Below, piece after piece: positions 7,652 through 16,268 of a stretch of DNA of 42,006 nt. The translations under genes and the position numbers were made by a program. Source of the stretch: an uncultured Erysipelotrichaceae bacterium (lineage in GTDB: Bacteria > Bacillota_I > Bacilli_A > Erysipelotrichales > Erysipelotrichaceae). A model generated the notes under the pieces. The model saw only the letters and a list, made by a program, of their open reading frames with translations. It was not told the origin of the DNA and ran no database searches. The DNA lies in assembly GCA_934675465.1 (NCBI GenBank), contig CAKUQM010000013.1, positions 1-42,006 of the forward strand, written 5' to 3'. Each line of letters starts with the position of its first letter. The first letter of the stretch is position 1.

Positions 7652-9499
7652 ATGGATATTAAACATGCTACAGTTATGCATTTTAGGGCTTTTAAAAAGC
7701 TTAATGAAGTTTCGCCTAATTTCTTTTTTGTTTCAACTTTAAACAGTATTTTTGTGGCTATAACACCTTATGTTACGGTTTATTTCTCATCGCAAATATT
7801 AAAAGAGATAGCTACTTTAAGACGTGTAGATGTTCTTTATAGATGGGTTATTGTAAGTACTATTTCTATAGCATTTATTTCGATTGTTGGTGCTTTTCTA
7901 AAGAGAAGGTCTCAAATTTTGTTTGATGATTTATATGGCCGTAAAGAGATTATTTTTATTCGCAAGATGTTTTCTTTGGATTTTAGTGAGTTAGATAAGC
8001 AAGAAAATAATGATTTAAGAGCACAGATTCAACAAAATGAACAGTGGGCTGGTTGGGGTCTTATGAAGGCAGTGGAAATATATGAAAAGTTGTTGACTGC
8101 ATTGATTGGCTTGTTAAGTGGTAGTATTTTGACTTTTAGTCTTTTTACTTCTTTTGTGCCAAAAACAGCTGGTAAGTTGGCAATTATAAATAATCCATTA
8201 TTTATCTTTTTGATGGTTATTATGGTGCTTAGTATTAGTGTGTTTGCGGGTCGTTTAACTGCTAAGTCATTAAGTTATTGGAATAATTTTGCGGATGATG
8301 CTACTTTTGGGAATCGTTTGTATGGGCATTTTGGTTTTATTGGTACTAGAAAAGAATCTTATGTTGATGTTCGTATGAATGGCCAAGAGAGGTTGATATC
8401 AGCTTATTGGGGTAGTGATCATACTTTTGGTGTTAATGGAAAGATTGCTAAGTGTGCTGCTAAAGAAATGGGAATATACGCAAGTTTGGGTGTGTGTATT
8501 ACTACTGTGATTACTGGTGCTATTTATTTGTTTACTTGTTTAAAGGCTTGGGGTGGTGCAATTGATGTTGGTAGTATTATGCAATATGTTGGTGCTAGTA
8601 GTGCTATGGTTATCAATGTTTTTTCGCTTACCGCTTTGGTTGGTGAAGTAAATACTAATACTTCTTTTCTTGATAAAACGTTTGAGTTTTTGGATATTCC
8701 AAACGCAATGTATCAGGGTAGTCTTACTACTGAAAAAAGAAGTGATCGTAAATATGATGTGGAGTTTAGAGATGTTTCGTTTAAGTATCCAGGTAGTGAT
8801 GTTTGGGCTTTGCGTCATGTGAATATGAAGTTTAAAGTGGGTAATAGACTAGCGATAGTTGGTGAAAATGGCAGTGGTAAGACAACGTTTATTAAATTGT
8901 TGTGTCGTTTGTATGATCCTCAAGAGGGTGAGATTCTATTAAATGGTATTGATATTCGTAAGTATCGTTATGATGACTATATTAATATTTTCTCGGTTGT
9001 TTTCCAGGACTTTCAATTGTTGTCGGCTCCTTTAGCTTATAATGTGGCAGGTTCTATGCGTTATGATAAGGATAGAGTTTATAGGGCTTTAGTGGATGCT
9101 GGTTTTAAGGAAAGACTAGATAGCATGAAAGATGGTTTGGATACCATTATCTTTAAGGATTTTGATGAGGGAGGCGTTGATGTGTCTGGTGGTGAGGCAC
9201 AGAAAATAGCTATCGCAAGAGCTTTGTATAAGGATGCACCTTTCATTATTCTTGATGAGCCTACAGCTGCCCTAGATCCAATTGCTGAAGCAGAAATTTA
9301 TAGTAAGTTTGATGAAATAGTTGGGGATAAGACTGCTGTCTATATTTCGCATCGGCTTTCTTCTTGTAAGTTCTGTGATGAGATTGTTGTCTTTGAGGGT
9401 GGCAATATTGTAGAGCAAGGAAGTCACGAGGATTTGTTGAAGAATAAAGAGGGCAAGTACTCTAAGCTGTGGCATGCTCAGGCTCAATATTATGTTTAA
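7652..9499 (+). CDS. ABC transporter, fused permease and ATP-binding protein, subunit 2
   Basis: This 615-residue partner half-transporter has a membrane domain with about six hydrophobic stretches and an ATPase domain with Walker A GENGSGKTT near 404, FQDFQ Q-loop, Walker B FIILDEPTAALD and SHRL H-loop. The signature reads VSGGEAQK rather than LSGGQ, while subunit 1 has the standard form; such asymmetry is common in heterodimeric exporters, where one ATP site is weak. I chose the ATG at 7652, with GGAAGGAG upstream, over the overlapping GTG at 7649. The stop codon of subunit 1 is at 7647-7649, so the genes are essentially back to back. A strong terminator follows. Confidence 0.92.
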   Translation: MDIKHATVMHFRAFKKLNEVSPNFFFVSTLNSIFVAITPYVTVYFSSQILKEIATLRRVDVLYRWVIVSTISIAFISIVGAFLKRRSQILFDDLYGRKEIIFIRKMFSLDFSELDKQENNDLRAQIQQNEQWAGWGLMKAVEIYEKLLTALIGLLSGSILTFSLFTSFVPKTAGKLAIINNPLFIFLMVIMVLSISVFAGRLTAKSLSYWNNFADDATFGNRLYGHFGFIGTRKESYVDVRMNGQERLISAYWGSDHTFGVNGKIAKCAAKEMGIYASLGVCITTVITGAIYLFTCLKAWGGAIDVGSIMQYVGASSAMVINVFSLTALVGEVNTNTSFLDKTFEFLDIPNAMYQGSLTTEKRSDRKYDVEFRDVSFKYPGSDVWALRHVNMKFKVGNRLAIVGENGSGKTTFIKLLCRLYDPQEGEILLNGIDIRKYRYDDYINIFSVVFQDFQLLSAPLAYNVAGSMRYDKDRVYRALVDAGFKERLDSMKDGLDTIIFKDFDEGGVDVSGGEAQKIAIARALYKDAPFIILDEPTAALDPIAEAEIYSKFDEIVGDKTAVYISHRLSSCKFCDEIVVFEGGNIVEQGSHEDLLKNKEGKYSKLWHAQAQYYV

Positions 9500-9511
9500 T
9501 TAATAGATAAT

Positions 9512-9546
9512 ACGGGAGTTCGTTTTATAACACGAGCTCCCGTTTT
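9512..9546 (+). terminator. Intrinsic terminator after the ABC genes
   Basis: ACGGGAGTTCGT and ACGAGCTCCCGT form a 12-bp stem with one G-U pair around an eight-base loop, followed by TTTT. It closes the regulator-kinase-exporter unit. Confidence 0.88.
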
Positions 9547-9609
9547 CTATAGATTCATGTAGGAATTTTAACATTTCACGGCAATAAAGAAGTGGAAGGA
9601 AAAATTGAT

Positions 9610-11127
9610 ATGAATTTTGGAAAAGAATACGAAACGATAGAATTCAAGAAATCAACGGGAGAATTAAAAGAAGCGATGATTTCGATATCTGCTATGTTAA
9701 ATAAGCATGGCTTTGGTGTGTTGTATTTTGGTGTAAAACCAAATGGTGATGTGATAGGGCAAGAAGTATCTGATTCATCTTTGAGAGATGTTTCTAGAGC
9801 TGTGTATGAAACAATTAAGCCTCAAATATATCCAGTGATAGATGAGGTTGTAATCGATAATAAACATCTAATTAAGATAGAATTTAGTGGATCTAAGGTT
9901 CCTTATTCTGCGATGGGTAGGTATTATTTAAGAACAGCAGATGAAGATCGAGAAGTTAGTCCAGAAGAACTGAAAGAGTTTTTCTTGGTTGATAAGTATA
10001 GAGGAACTTGGGAAAAGGAAAAGTCCTTGGCAACAACTAATCAAGTTGATAAGAAATCGGTGCAATCTTTTTGGCGTCATGCCATTTCTATTGGCAGGAT
10101 TCCCAAAGGTAAATATTCCTCTTTGGTTGTTTTAAAAAAGTTTGGTTTAATTGATGAAGATAATTTAACTAATGCAGGAGAGATATTGTTTGGTAATACA
10201 AGGCCAGTAACTTTAAAAATGGGTATTTTCGCGACTGATGAGAAGTTGAATATATTAGATATGCAAATGATTGAGGACAATATTTATAATCTTGTAGGAA
10301 TTGCGGAAGAATATATCTTTAAAAATATGAGGTGGAGAGCACATATTTCTAAAGGAGAAAGAGAAGAAATTCCAGAGATTCCTTTGGCAGTAATAAGAGA
10401 AGTGCTTGCGAATAGTTTTGCCCATGCAATGTATAATGGTAGAACTAATCATGAGATTTGTATTTATCCAAACAAGATAACGATATATAGCCCTGGAGAA
10501 TATGCAAGTAAGTATACACCAGAAGAATATATAGAAGGCAACGCGGAATCAGAAATAAGAAATTATACTATTTCTAAAATTTTATATTTAAATGGCACGA
10601 TAGAACAATTTGGTAGTGGTTTTAAGCGTATCTATAACTTATGTAAAAGAGCAGGAATAGAGTGTTCTTATGAGAATGCTAAGAATGGCTTTAGATTCAT
10701 TATTCACAGGCCTACGTTAAAAGGCAGTGACAATGAGAATGCCCCTACAAACATCTCTACTACTTCAAAAAATGTCACTTCTAATGTCACTTATGAACCT
10801 AAAAATGTCACTTATCAAGATGAAAATGTCACTTATGAGGAAGATAATGTCACTTATGAACCTAAAAATGTCACTTCTAATGTCACTTCTAATACTGAAA
10901 ATGTCACTTCTTATGACAATTTAAGTAAAAACGAGATGGAGGTACTGATGATTTTGATGGAACAAGAGCGACTAAGCCGAGAGGAAATTGCTGAAAGAAT
11001 GTTAAAAACTGTTCGTACGGTTCAAAGATTATTAAATTCTCTAAGAGAGAAAGGTTATATTCAAAGGATTGGTGCTAAGCGCTTTTATACCTGGGAGGTT
11101 GTTAAAAATGTCCGAAACAATAAATAA
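9610..11127 (+). CDS. AlbA_2 (Schlafen-type) / HATPase_c_4 putative regulator with winged helix
   Basis: This 505-residue protein has three parts. An N-terminal AlbA_2 domain (ETIEFKKS near residue 7, GFGVLYFGVKPNGDVIG near 35, then a YYLRTADEDREVSPEEL segment). A middle GHKL-like ATP-binding domain (IREVLANSFAHAMYNG near 260, ITIYSPGEY, and GSGFKRIYNLCKRAG near 335). A C-terminal winged helix (SREEIAERMLKTVRTVQRLL near 455). An Asn-rich linker with eight NVT triplets joins parts two and three. Such proteins are often labelled RecG-like or transcriptional regulators; their activity is not settled. I chose ATG 9610 because GGAAGGA lies nine bases upstream; a GTG at 9592 is the longer option. 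Confidence 0.85.
   Translation: MNFGKEYETIEFKKSTGELKEAMISISAMLNKHGFGVLYFGVKPNGDVIGQEVSDSSLRDVSRAVYETIKPQIYPVIDEVVIDNKHLIKIEFSGSKVPYSAMGRYYLRTADEDREVSPEELKEFFLVDKYRGTWEKEKSLATTNQVDKKSVQSFWRHAISIGRIPKGKYSSLVVLKKFGLIDEDNLTNAGEILFGNTRPVTLKMGIFATDEKLNILDMQMIEDNIYNLVGIAEEYIFKNMRWRAHISKGEREEIPEIPLAVIREVLANSFAHAMYNGRTNHEICIYPNKITIYSPGEYASKYTPEEYIEGNAESEIRNYTISKILYLNGTIEQFGSGFKRIYNLCKRAGIECSYENAKNGFRFIIHRPTLKGSDNENAPTNISTTSKNVTSNVTYEPKNVTYQDENVTYEEDNVTYEPKNVTSNVTSNTENVTSYDNLSKNEMEVLMILMEQERLSREEIAERMLKTVRTVQRLLNSLREKGYIQRIGAKRFYTWEVVKNVRNNK
10771..10909 (+). repeat. Eight identical AATGTCACTT repeats inside the AlbA_2 gene
   Basis: AATGTCACTT occurs unchanged at 10771, 10783, 10804, 10825, 10846, 10867, 10879 and 10900, so the steps are 12, 21, 21, 21, 21, 12 and 21 bp. 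Each encodes NVT plus Ser or Tyr. Third codon positions are identical in all copies (AAT GTC ACT) although GTC is unusual next to the GTT-rich neighbours. A 21-bp step is two helical turns. Confidence 0.9.
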
Positions 11128-11151
11128 TATGCAGTATTTTAAATAATCGGC

Positions 11152-11181
11152 TATAATAATTAGTCGGTAGTAACACTACCG
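11152..11181 (+). promoter_or_regulatory. Likely promoter and 5' hairpin of the sulfatase gene
   Basis: TATAAT at 11152-11157 is a consensus -10. It is followed by a short perfect hairpin (CGGTAGT, AAC, ACTACCG at 11165-11181) that would sit at or near the 5' end of the mRNA, then by the strong AAAGGAGG ribosome site. A 5' hairpin like this can stabilise a transcript. Confidence 0.5.
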
Positions 11182-11197
11182 CTAAAGGAGGTATTCG

Positions 11198-13489
11198 ATG
11201 GTTAAGGTAAAAGAATTTATTTTAAAGATATGGAATATAATTAAAAACTTTTTTATAAGTTTACATAAAAAGATACAAAGCACTTTCTTGTTTAGAGTTA
11301 TATTAAAGGAACAAGAATCGAAACACCAATTAAGTAATGGAGCTGCATTGGTTTTACAATTAGTTCTATCTTTTGTAGTAGAATTTATCATTGAGGCTTT
11401 CTCAAGACACAGTATGGCTAGTGCTTTTGAATTCTTAAGTACATCTACTCAAGTATTCTTCTACAATTCAATGATGATTTTCATTTGGAGTTTGGCTGCT
11501 TTCTTATTTAGAAAGAGAAGACTTGTAAGATTTGTTATTTTCGCTACATGGTTAATATTGGGTGCTTCTAATGGTATTATTCTTTCTAATAGAGTTACAC
11601 CTTTAACAGGACCAGATATTAATAATGTTACTGAGGCTTTGGGTGTTGTTAAGAAGTACTTTAATGATAAACAAATCATCATAGGTATTGCGGTAGTTAT
11701 TATCTTGTTGTTGTTTATTTTTATCTTTATCTTTAGATGTCCTAGATATAAGGGTAAGATGAGATATTATATTACAATTCCTGGTATCTTATTAGCTGTT
11801 TTTGGTTTTAGTAAATATACTGATTATTGTTTAAATCATCAAATCTTGTCATCATATTTCTCTAATATTGCCTTTGCATATCAGGATTATGGTTTCCCTT
11901 ATTGTTTTACAGTAACTTTAACGGATACAGGTGTTGATGAGCCAAATAACTATTCACAATTAACTATTCATTCTATTGTGAATAAGGCTACTGATAAGGT
12001 AGGCAAGTCTACTTTGGATTTGAATAAGAAGCCTAATATTATTTTTGTACAATTAGAGTCTTTCTTTGATCCTAGTAGAGTAAATTATTTTGAAACTAGT
12101 GAAGATCCAATTCCTAATTGGCATGCTTTGTGTGAAAAGTATACAAATGGTTTCTTAACAGTTCCAACCGTTGGTGCTGGTACTGTTAATACTGAGTTTG
12201 AAATTTTAACAGGACTTTCAATGAGATTCTTTGGTGCTGGTGAATATCCATATAAGGGTGTTTTACAGGATACAGTGTGTGAATCTTCAGCTTATGTGTT
12301 GAAGGATTTGGGCTATGAATGTTTTGGCTTGCATAATAATGAGGCTAATTTCTATTCTAGAAAGAAAGTATATAAGAATCTTGGTTTTGATAAGTTTATT
12401 TCTGGTGAATATATGCTTAATCAAAATGATGTTAATGAAAATGGTTGGAATAGAGATAGAAACTTAATTCAGCCTATTCTAAATTGTTTGGATTCAACAG
12501 AAGGGACTGATTATATCTTTACTGTTTCAGTACAACCTCATGGTGCTTATCCAACTGAACAAACTTATGAAGATCCTTTGATTGAGGTAACAGGCGATAA
12601 TTTGGCTGATGAGAGAAAGTATGCTTGGGAATATTATGTAAACCAATTATATGAAGAAGATCAGTTTATTATGGATTTGATTAATGCGGTTAACGCAAGA
12701 AAAGAAAGATCTATTATTGTCTTCTATGGTGATCATCAACCTACAATGAAGTTAACTGATGATGAGTTAACTGATGGTACTATTTATGATACTTGCTATT
12801 TAATTTGGGATAATATGAAGCTTCCTAAGGAAGATGAAACTTTACATTCTTATCAATTGTTTGCGAAGGTAATGGATAAGATTGGTTTGCATGAGGGCAG
12901 TGTGTTTAAGTTTCAACAAAGTAACTTTGATAATTCAAATCCTGAGTTCTTATTGCAACTTCAAACACTTCAATATGATTTGTTGTATGGCGATGATTAT
13001 TTGAGTGATTATAGAAAGTGTGTTCCAAATGAATTCTATATGCTTGGTTTATATGAACCGGTAATTGAAGAGGTGGAATTTGTTTCTGATGAGATTGCGA
13101 TTGTGAAGGGTCAAAACTTTACTCAATCTTCTAGGGTTTATGTAGATGGTGTTAAGGCTGATACAGTGTTCTTGAATGAGAATCAATTGTTTGTGATTAG
13201 AGCTGAATATAATGAGCATTCTGTTTTGAGAATTGGTACAAGATCTAATTCAAGTACTCATAAGAACTTGTCTTATGGACCGTTCTATTATTTAGATCCA
13301 ACCGATGATCCTATGACTCAGCTTCCTGAGGGGTGTGAGGATTTAGAGCATTGTGATCTAATTGAATACAATGAAGATGGTAGTTATAAATTTACCGTGT
13401 GTGATGAAGAGGGCAATAATTGTCAACTTAAACAATGGGGCAATGATGGAAAGTGTACAGTCATAGAAGAAGAAATAACTGAAGAATAA
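11198..13489 (+). CDS. LTA synthase-like membrane sulfatase with C-terminal extension
   Basis: This 763-residue protein has about five N-terminal membrane helices (residues 45-220) and an extracellular alkaline-phosphatase/sulfatase domain. Landmarks are IIFVQLESFFD near 280 (metal-binding Glu), GTVNTEFEILTGL near 328 with the catalytic Thr, HNNEANFYSRKKVYKNLGF near 385 and VFYGDHQPT near 508. This is the LtaS family, which transfers glycerol phosphate from phosphatidylglycerol to make lipoteichoic acid or related polymers. Family members are usually about 600-650 residues. Here a beta-rich IPT/TIG-like segment (near 625-690) and an acidic tail with several Cys (from about 710) follow the catalytic domain. 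It stands alone between a promoter and a terminator. Confidence 0.88.
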   Translation: MVKVKEFILKIWNIIKNFFISLHKKIQSTFLFRVILKEQESKHQLSNGAALVLQLVLSFVVEFIIEAFSRHSMASAFEFLSTSTQVFFYNSMMIFIWSLAAFLFRKRRLVRFVIFATWLILGASNGIILSNRVTPLTGPDINNVTEALGVVKKYFNDKQIIIGIAVVIILLLFIFIFIFRCPRYKGKMRYYITIPGILLAVFGFSKYTDYCLNHQILSSYFSNIAFAYQDYGFPYCFTVTLTDTGVDEPNNYSQLTIHSIVNKATDKVGKSTLDLNKKPNIIFVQLESFFDPSRVNYFETSEDPIPNWHALCEKYTNGFLTVPTVGAGTVNTEFEILTGLSMRFFGAGEYPYKGVLQDTVCESSAYVLKDLGYECFGLHNNEANFYSRKKVYKNLGFDKFISGEYMLNQNDVNENGWNRDRNLIQPILNCLDSTEGTDYIFTVSVQPHGAYPTEQTYEDPLIEVTGDNLADERKYAWEYYVNQLYEEDQFIMDLINAVNARKERSIIVFYGDHQPTMKLTDDELTDGTIYDTCYLIWDNMKLPKEDETLHSYQLFAKVMDKIGLHEGSVFKFQQSNFDNSNPEFLLQLQTLQYDLLYGDDYLSDYRKCVPNEFYMLGLYEPVIEEVEFVSDEIAIVKGQNFTQSSRVYVDGVKADTVFLNENQLFVIRAEYNEHSVLRIGTRSNSSTHKNLSYGPFYYLDPTDDPMTQLPEGCEDLEHCDLIEYNEDGSYKFTVCDEEGNNCQLKQWGNDGKCTVIEEEITEE

Positions 13490-13494
13490 AATAG

Positions 13495-13527
13495 ATACTT
13501 CTGGAGAAATCCGGAAGTATTTTAATT
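13495..13527 (+). terminator. Intrinsic terminator after the sulfatase gene
   Basis: ATACTTCTGG and CCGGAAGTAT form a 10-bp stem with one G-U pair and an AGAAAT loop, followed by TTTAATTT. Confidence 0.85.
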
Positions 13528-13551
13528 TACAATGTATGTGAGGTTTTATTT

Positions 13552-14292
13552 ATGGAAAAAATTATAGAAGTATGTTGTGGAAGTTATGATGATGCCTTAG
13601 CTAGTTATAGGGGTGGTGCTAAAAGAATTGAATTAAATAGTGCTTTGTATTTAGGGGGTTTGACTCCTTCTTTAGCTTCTTTAATATTGACTAAGAAGAA
13701 TACTGATTTAAAGGTTATTACAATGGTAAGGCCTAGAGCAGCAGGTTTTTGTTATACAAATGAAGAGTTTGAGACGATGAAGCTTGATGTGACTTTGATG
13801 TTAGAGAATGGTGCTGATGGCATAGCCTTTGGTTGTTTAACAAAAGATAGTGAGATTGATGTTAAACAAACTAAGGAAATTGTTGATATTATTAAGTCTT
13901 TTAATAAAGAAGTTGTTTTCCATCGTGCTTTTGATTGTGTAAGGGATGTAGATAAAGCCATGAATATATTGATTGAATTGGGTGTTGATCGTGTATTGAC
14001 TAGTGGTTTGATGCCTAAGGCAATGGATGGTATTGAGATGATTAAGTACTTACAGGATAAGTATGGAGATAGAATAGAGATTCTTGCAGGTAGTGGTATG
14101 AATGCTTCTAATGCGAAAGAGATGATGGAAAAAACTGGTATTAGTCAGGTTCATTCTTCTTGTAAGGGTTATAGAAGTGATCCAACAACAAGTGGTAAGT
14201 TTGTGAATTATTGTTTTGCGAGTGAGCCTCATCAAAATGATTATGATGTGGTTGATGAAGAGTTAGTAAGAAAGATTGTTAATAGTATATGA
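13552..14292 (+). CDS. cutC: CutC family TIM-barrel protein
   Basis: This 246-residue protein is a full-length CutC homologue, a (beta/alpha)8 barrel. Family landmarks are VCCGSYDDALASYRGGAKRI near residues 6-25, MVRPRAAGFCYTNEEF near 62, ADGIAFGCLT near 91, VVFHRAFD near 120, RVLTSGLMPKA near 145 and ILAGSGMNA near 175. CutC was named for copper tolerance in E. coli, but its biochemical role is unsettled, so the name should not be taken as proof of copper handling. GTGAGGT precedes the ATG. The yitT-like gene starts inside its stop codon (ATGA overlap), so the two are co-translated. Confidence 0.92.
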   Translation: MEKIIEVCCGSYDDALASYRGGAKRIELNSALYLGGLTPSLASLILTKKNTDLKVITMVRPRAAGFCYTNEEFETMKLDVTLMLENGADGIAFGCLTKDSEIDVKQTKEIVDIIKSFNKEVVFHRAFDCVRDVDKAMNILIELGVDRVLTSGLMPKAMDGIEMIKYLQDKYGDRIEILAGSGMNASNAKEMMEKTGISQVHSSCKGYRSDPTTSGKFVNYCFASEPHQNDYDVVDEELVRKIVNSI

Positions 14293-15167
14293 ATTTAAAA
14301 GAGCTTAATAGTCATAAAACGTTTAGAAATTTAGTTACTTTTGTGGCGGTTGTAGTGGCTGCGTTTATGCAAGCGTCAATTATTCAAATTTTTATGAGAC
14401 CATTAAATTTGTTGAGTTCAGGTTTTACTGGCGTTGCGATTTTGATTGAGAAGATTACGAGTACTTTCTTTGGCTTTACTTTTTCTACATCGCTTGGTAT
14501 GTTGGTTTTAAATATTCCAGTTGCGATATTTTGTAGCAAGAGCATCAGCAAGCGTTTCACTTTCTTCTCGTTATTAGAAGTAGTTTTAGCTTCCTTCTTT
14601 CTTAAAGTATTACGCTTTGGTATGGTCTTTGATGATAAGTTGTTGAATATTATCTTTGGTGGTGCCTTGTATGGAATTATGACAACGATAGCTCTTAAGG
14701 CTAATGCGTCTACTGGTGGTACTGATTTTATTGCGTTGTATGTAAGTAATAAGAAGAATAAATCAATTTTTAATTATGTGTTTGTGTTTAATGCGACTAT
14801 GCTTGTTATCTTTGGCACTATGTTTGGTTGGGAGAATGCTGGTTATTCAATCTTGTTTCAATTCATTTCGACAAAGACAATAGAGACTTTCTATCATCGT
14901 TATGCTCGTGTTACTTTGCAGATTACTACTTCTCATCCTGATGAAGTAATTAAGTGTTTAATGGATAATTATCGTCATGGTTTGAGTAGAGTAGATGGTG
15001 TTGGTGGTTATTCTGGTAGAAATATTTCTTTACTTCATACGGTGGTAAGTGGTTATGAAGTTGATGAGATGGTTAATTTGATGAGGCAAAAGGATCCTCA
15101 TGTTATTGTGAATGTGTTGAAGACTGAAGATTTCTATGGTGGTTTCTATTTGAAGCCTATCGAGTAA
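14289..15167 (+). CDS. YitT family membrane protein (DUF161 plus DUF2179)
   Basis: This 292-residue protein has an N-terminal membrane part of about five or six helices (residues 14-200, including the Gly-rich LLSSGFTGVAILIEK and NASTGGTDFIAL segments typical of the family) and a C-terminal soluble DUF2179 domain (about 210-292) that resembles the ligand-binding domain of PII-like proteins. Function is unknown; the family is sometimes suggested to be a transporter. The gene overlaps cutC by four bases. Confidence 0.9.
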   Translation: MNLKELNSHKTFRNLVTFVAVVVAAFMQASIIQIFMRPLNLLSSGFTGVAILIEKITSTFFGFTFSTSLGMLVLNIPVAIFCSKSISKRFTFFSLLEVVLASFFLKVLRFGMVFDDKLLNIIFGGALYGIMTTIALKANASTGGTDFIALYVSNKKNKSIFNYVFVFNATMLVIFGTMFGWENAGYSILFQFISTKTIETFYHRYARVTLQITTSHPDEVIKCLMDNYRHGLSRVDGVGGYSGRNISLLHTVVSGYEVDEMVNLMRQKDPHVIVNVLKTEDFYGGFYLKPIE

Positions 15168-15174
15168 TTTAAAA

Positions 15175-15195
15175 GACAGTTCATTCAAAACTGTC
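15175..15195 (-). terminator. Terminator of the minus-strand Fic gene
   Basis: GACAGTT and AACTGTC form a 7-bp stem with a seven-base loop. On the minus strand the stem is followed by CTTTTAAATT, so it serves the Fic gene that ends here rather than yitT. Confidence 0.6.
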
Positions 15196-16120
15196 TCCAA
15201 CATTTTTCTTTTAAGAATATTTTAATAGATTCTTCATCTTTTCCTTCATAGTAAGCTATTAGAAGTCTCTTGAATTCGCTTACGATGTTTTCAGGGACAA
15301 CTAATAGTCCAAGTCCTTTTGAAATCATGAAGTGGTTCGCAAAGATGATGGCTGCTCTTTTGTTGCCATCGATAAAGATTTGGGTTTTCATAGAGTATAG
15401 TGTTAGTTCTATAGCTTTGTCAATGTCTTCTATGTCTGAATGGATAATGTTGTCTATATCTTTTTTTACACTTAATTCTAGTGGGATTGGTGGTATATAG
15501 GTAGAACCACCAATGCTTACAGGAACATTACGAATTGAGCCTCCATTTTGGTAGAAACCTTCGTTTACTAGTCTTGCGATATTACTTAGTAAGTAATAGT
15601 TGGATGGTGATGCAACAACATCATGATCAACTATAAATTCCCAAGCATGTTTAAGGTTTAAGATCTTTAAGACATCACTTGCCTTAACACCGTTGACAAT
15701 GCCGTTTTCTAGTATTGTTTCAGTTTGTGGGAATGTGGTAGAAACACCTTCTAGTACAGCTTGGTCATATATTAGGGTTTTAACATTAGCACGCGCAAAA
15801 TCGATGTTAAGTTGTACTCTTGGTGTTAGTTCTATTTCACTGTATCCAAGTTTAGCTAATTCTTTTTCTATTTGTCTTAATCTTCTCTTTAGGGTACGTA
15901 TTTCTAAAGATTGATTAACTGCCACGGCATATAATTCATCACTATATTTATCAATGTAGTTAGACTTATGTTTGCCACCTTCCATTTTTCTTACATAAAT
16001 ATATTTTTCATTATTTAATGTTTTTACTTCAATACTCCCATCAAAATTAGACACTTTGATTCTTGATTGAATGTCAGCTTTTTCGTTTAGTAGTGTTTGT
16101 ATATTGTCTTTTTCGCTCAT
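15185..16120 (-). CDS. Fic family protein with Gln in place of the catalytic His
   Basis: This 311-residue protein belongs to the Fic fold: GGSIRNVPVSIGGSTYIPPI at 193-212 is the substrate-flap region of this subgroup and QIFIDGNKRAAIIFANHF at 247-264 is the Fic motif. In active Fic enzymes the motif starts HxFx(D/E)GN(G/K)R and the His deprotonates the target hydroxyl for AMP transfer. Here that His is Gln247, so AMPylation may be lost or changed. An inhibitory-helix-like stretch QAVLEGVSTT (120-129) resembles the class II pattern but also has Gln where Ser/Thr is usual. The N-terminal 95 residues form a beta segment and a basic coiled coil. AAAGGAG precedes the ATG and overlaps the first operator repeat. 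Confidence 0.82.
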   Translation of the reverse strand: MSEKDNIQTLLNEKADIQSRIKVSNFDGSIEVKTLNNEKYIYVRKMEGGKHKSNYIDKYSDELYAVAVNQSLEIRTLKRRLRQIEKELAKLGYSEIELTPRVQLNIDFARANVKTLIYDQAVLEGVSTTFPQTETILENGIVNGVKASDVLKILNLKHAWEFIVDHDVVASPSNYYLLSNIARLVNEGFYQNGGSIRNVPVSIGGSTYIPPIPLELSVKKDIDNIIHSDIEDIDKAIELTLYSMKTQIFIDGNKRAAIIFANHFMISKGLGLLVVPENIVSEFKRLLIAYYEGKDEESIKIFLKEKCWRQF

Positions 16121-16131
16121 AAGTATCTCCT

Positions 16132-16229
16132 TTTAGGGTAAATTATTACTCTAATATTAGCACATATTTACCCTAAAACAATAATTTAGGGTAAAATTCT
16201 ATAAAAATCATATATTAATTTACCCTAAA
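16132..16229. promoter_or_regulatory. Operator array: four TTTAGGGTAAA sites in alternating orientation
   Basis: TTTAGGGTAAA is at 16132-16142 and 16185-16195, and its complement at 16167-16177 and 16219-16229. The forward sites are 53 bp apart and the reverse sites 52 bp apart, so the unit is about five helical turns. The array fills the region upstream of the minus-strand Fic gene and touches its ribosome site. It probably binds a dedicated repressor. Confidence 0.8.
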
Positions 16230-16262
16230 AAGCACCTTCATACAATAACGATAAAGGTGCTT
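16230..16262 (-). terminator. Terminator of the second Fic gene
   Basis: AAGCACCTT and AAGGTGCTT form a 9-bp stem; on the minus strand TTTTT follows. It ends the gene at 16269-17459 just before the operator array of the next gene. Confidence 0.8.
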
Positions 16263-16268
16263 ATGAAA

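Noticed and set aside
28..10909. AATGTCACTT in the AlbA_2 linker is the complement of AAGTGACATT, close to the GTGACATT repeats at the left edge
   Set aside because: Only two edge copies, imperfect match and different spacing; I treat it as coincidence of a short motif.
10771..10909. CRISPR-like or minisatellite array
   Set aside because: The units are in frame inside a domain-bearing protein and too short for CRISPR.
10727..10924. A second frame in the NVT repeat region encoding a Met- and Leu-rich repeat protein
   Set aside because: It is a by-product of the AATGTCACTT repeat read one base over; the AlbA_2 frame continues through it into a real winged helix.
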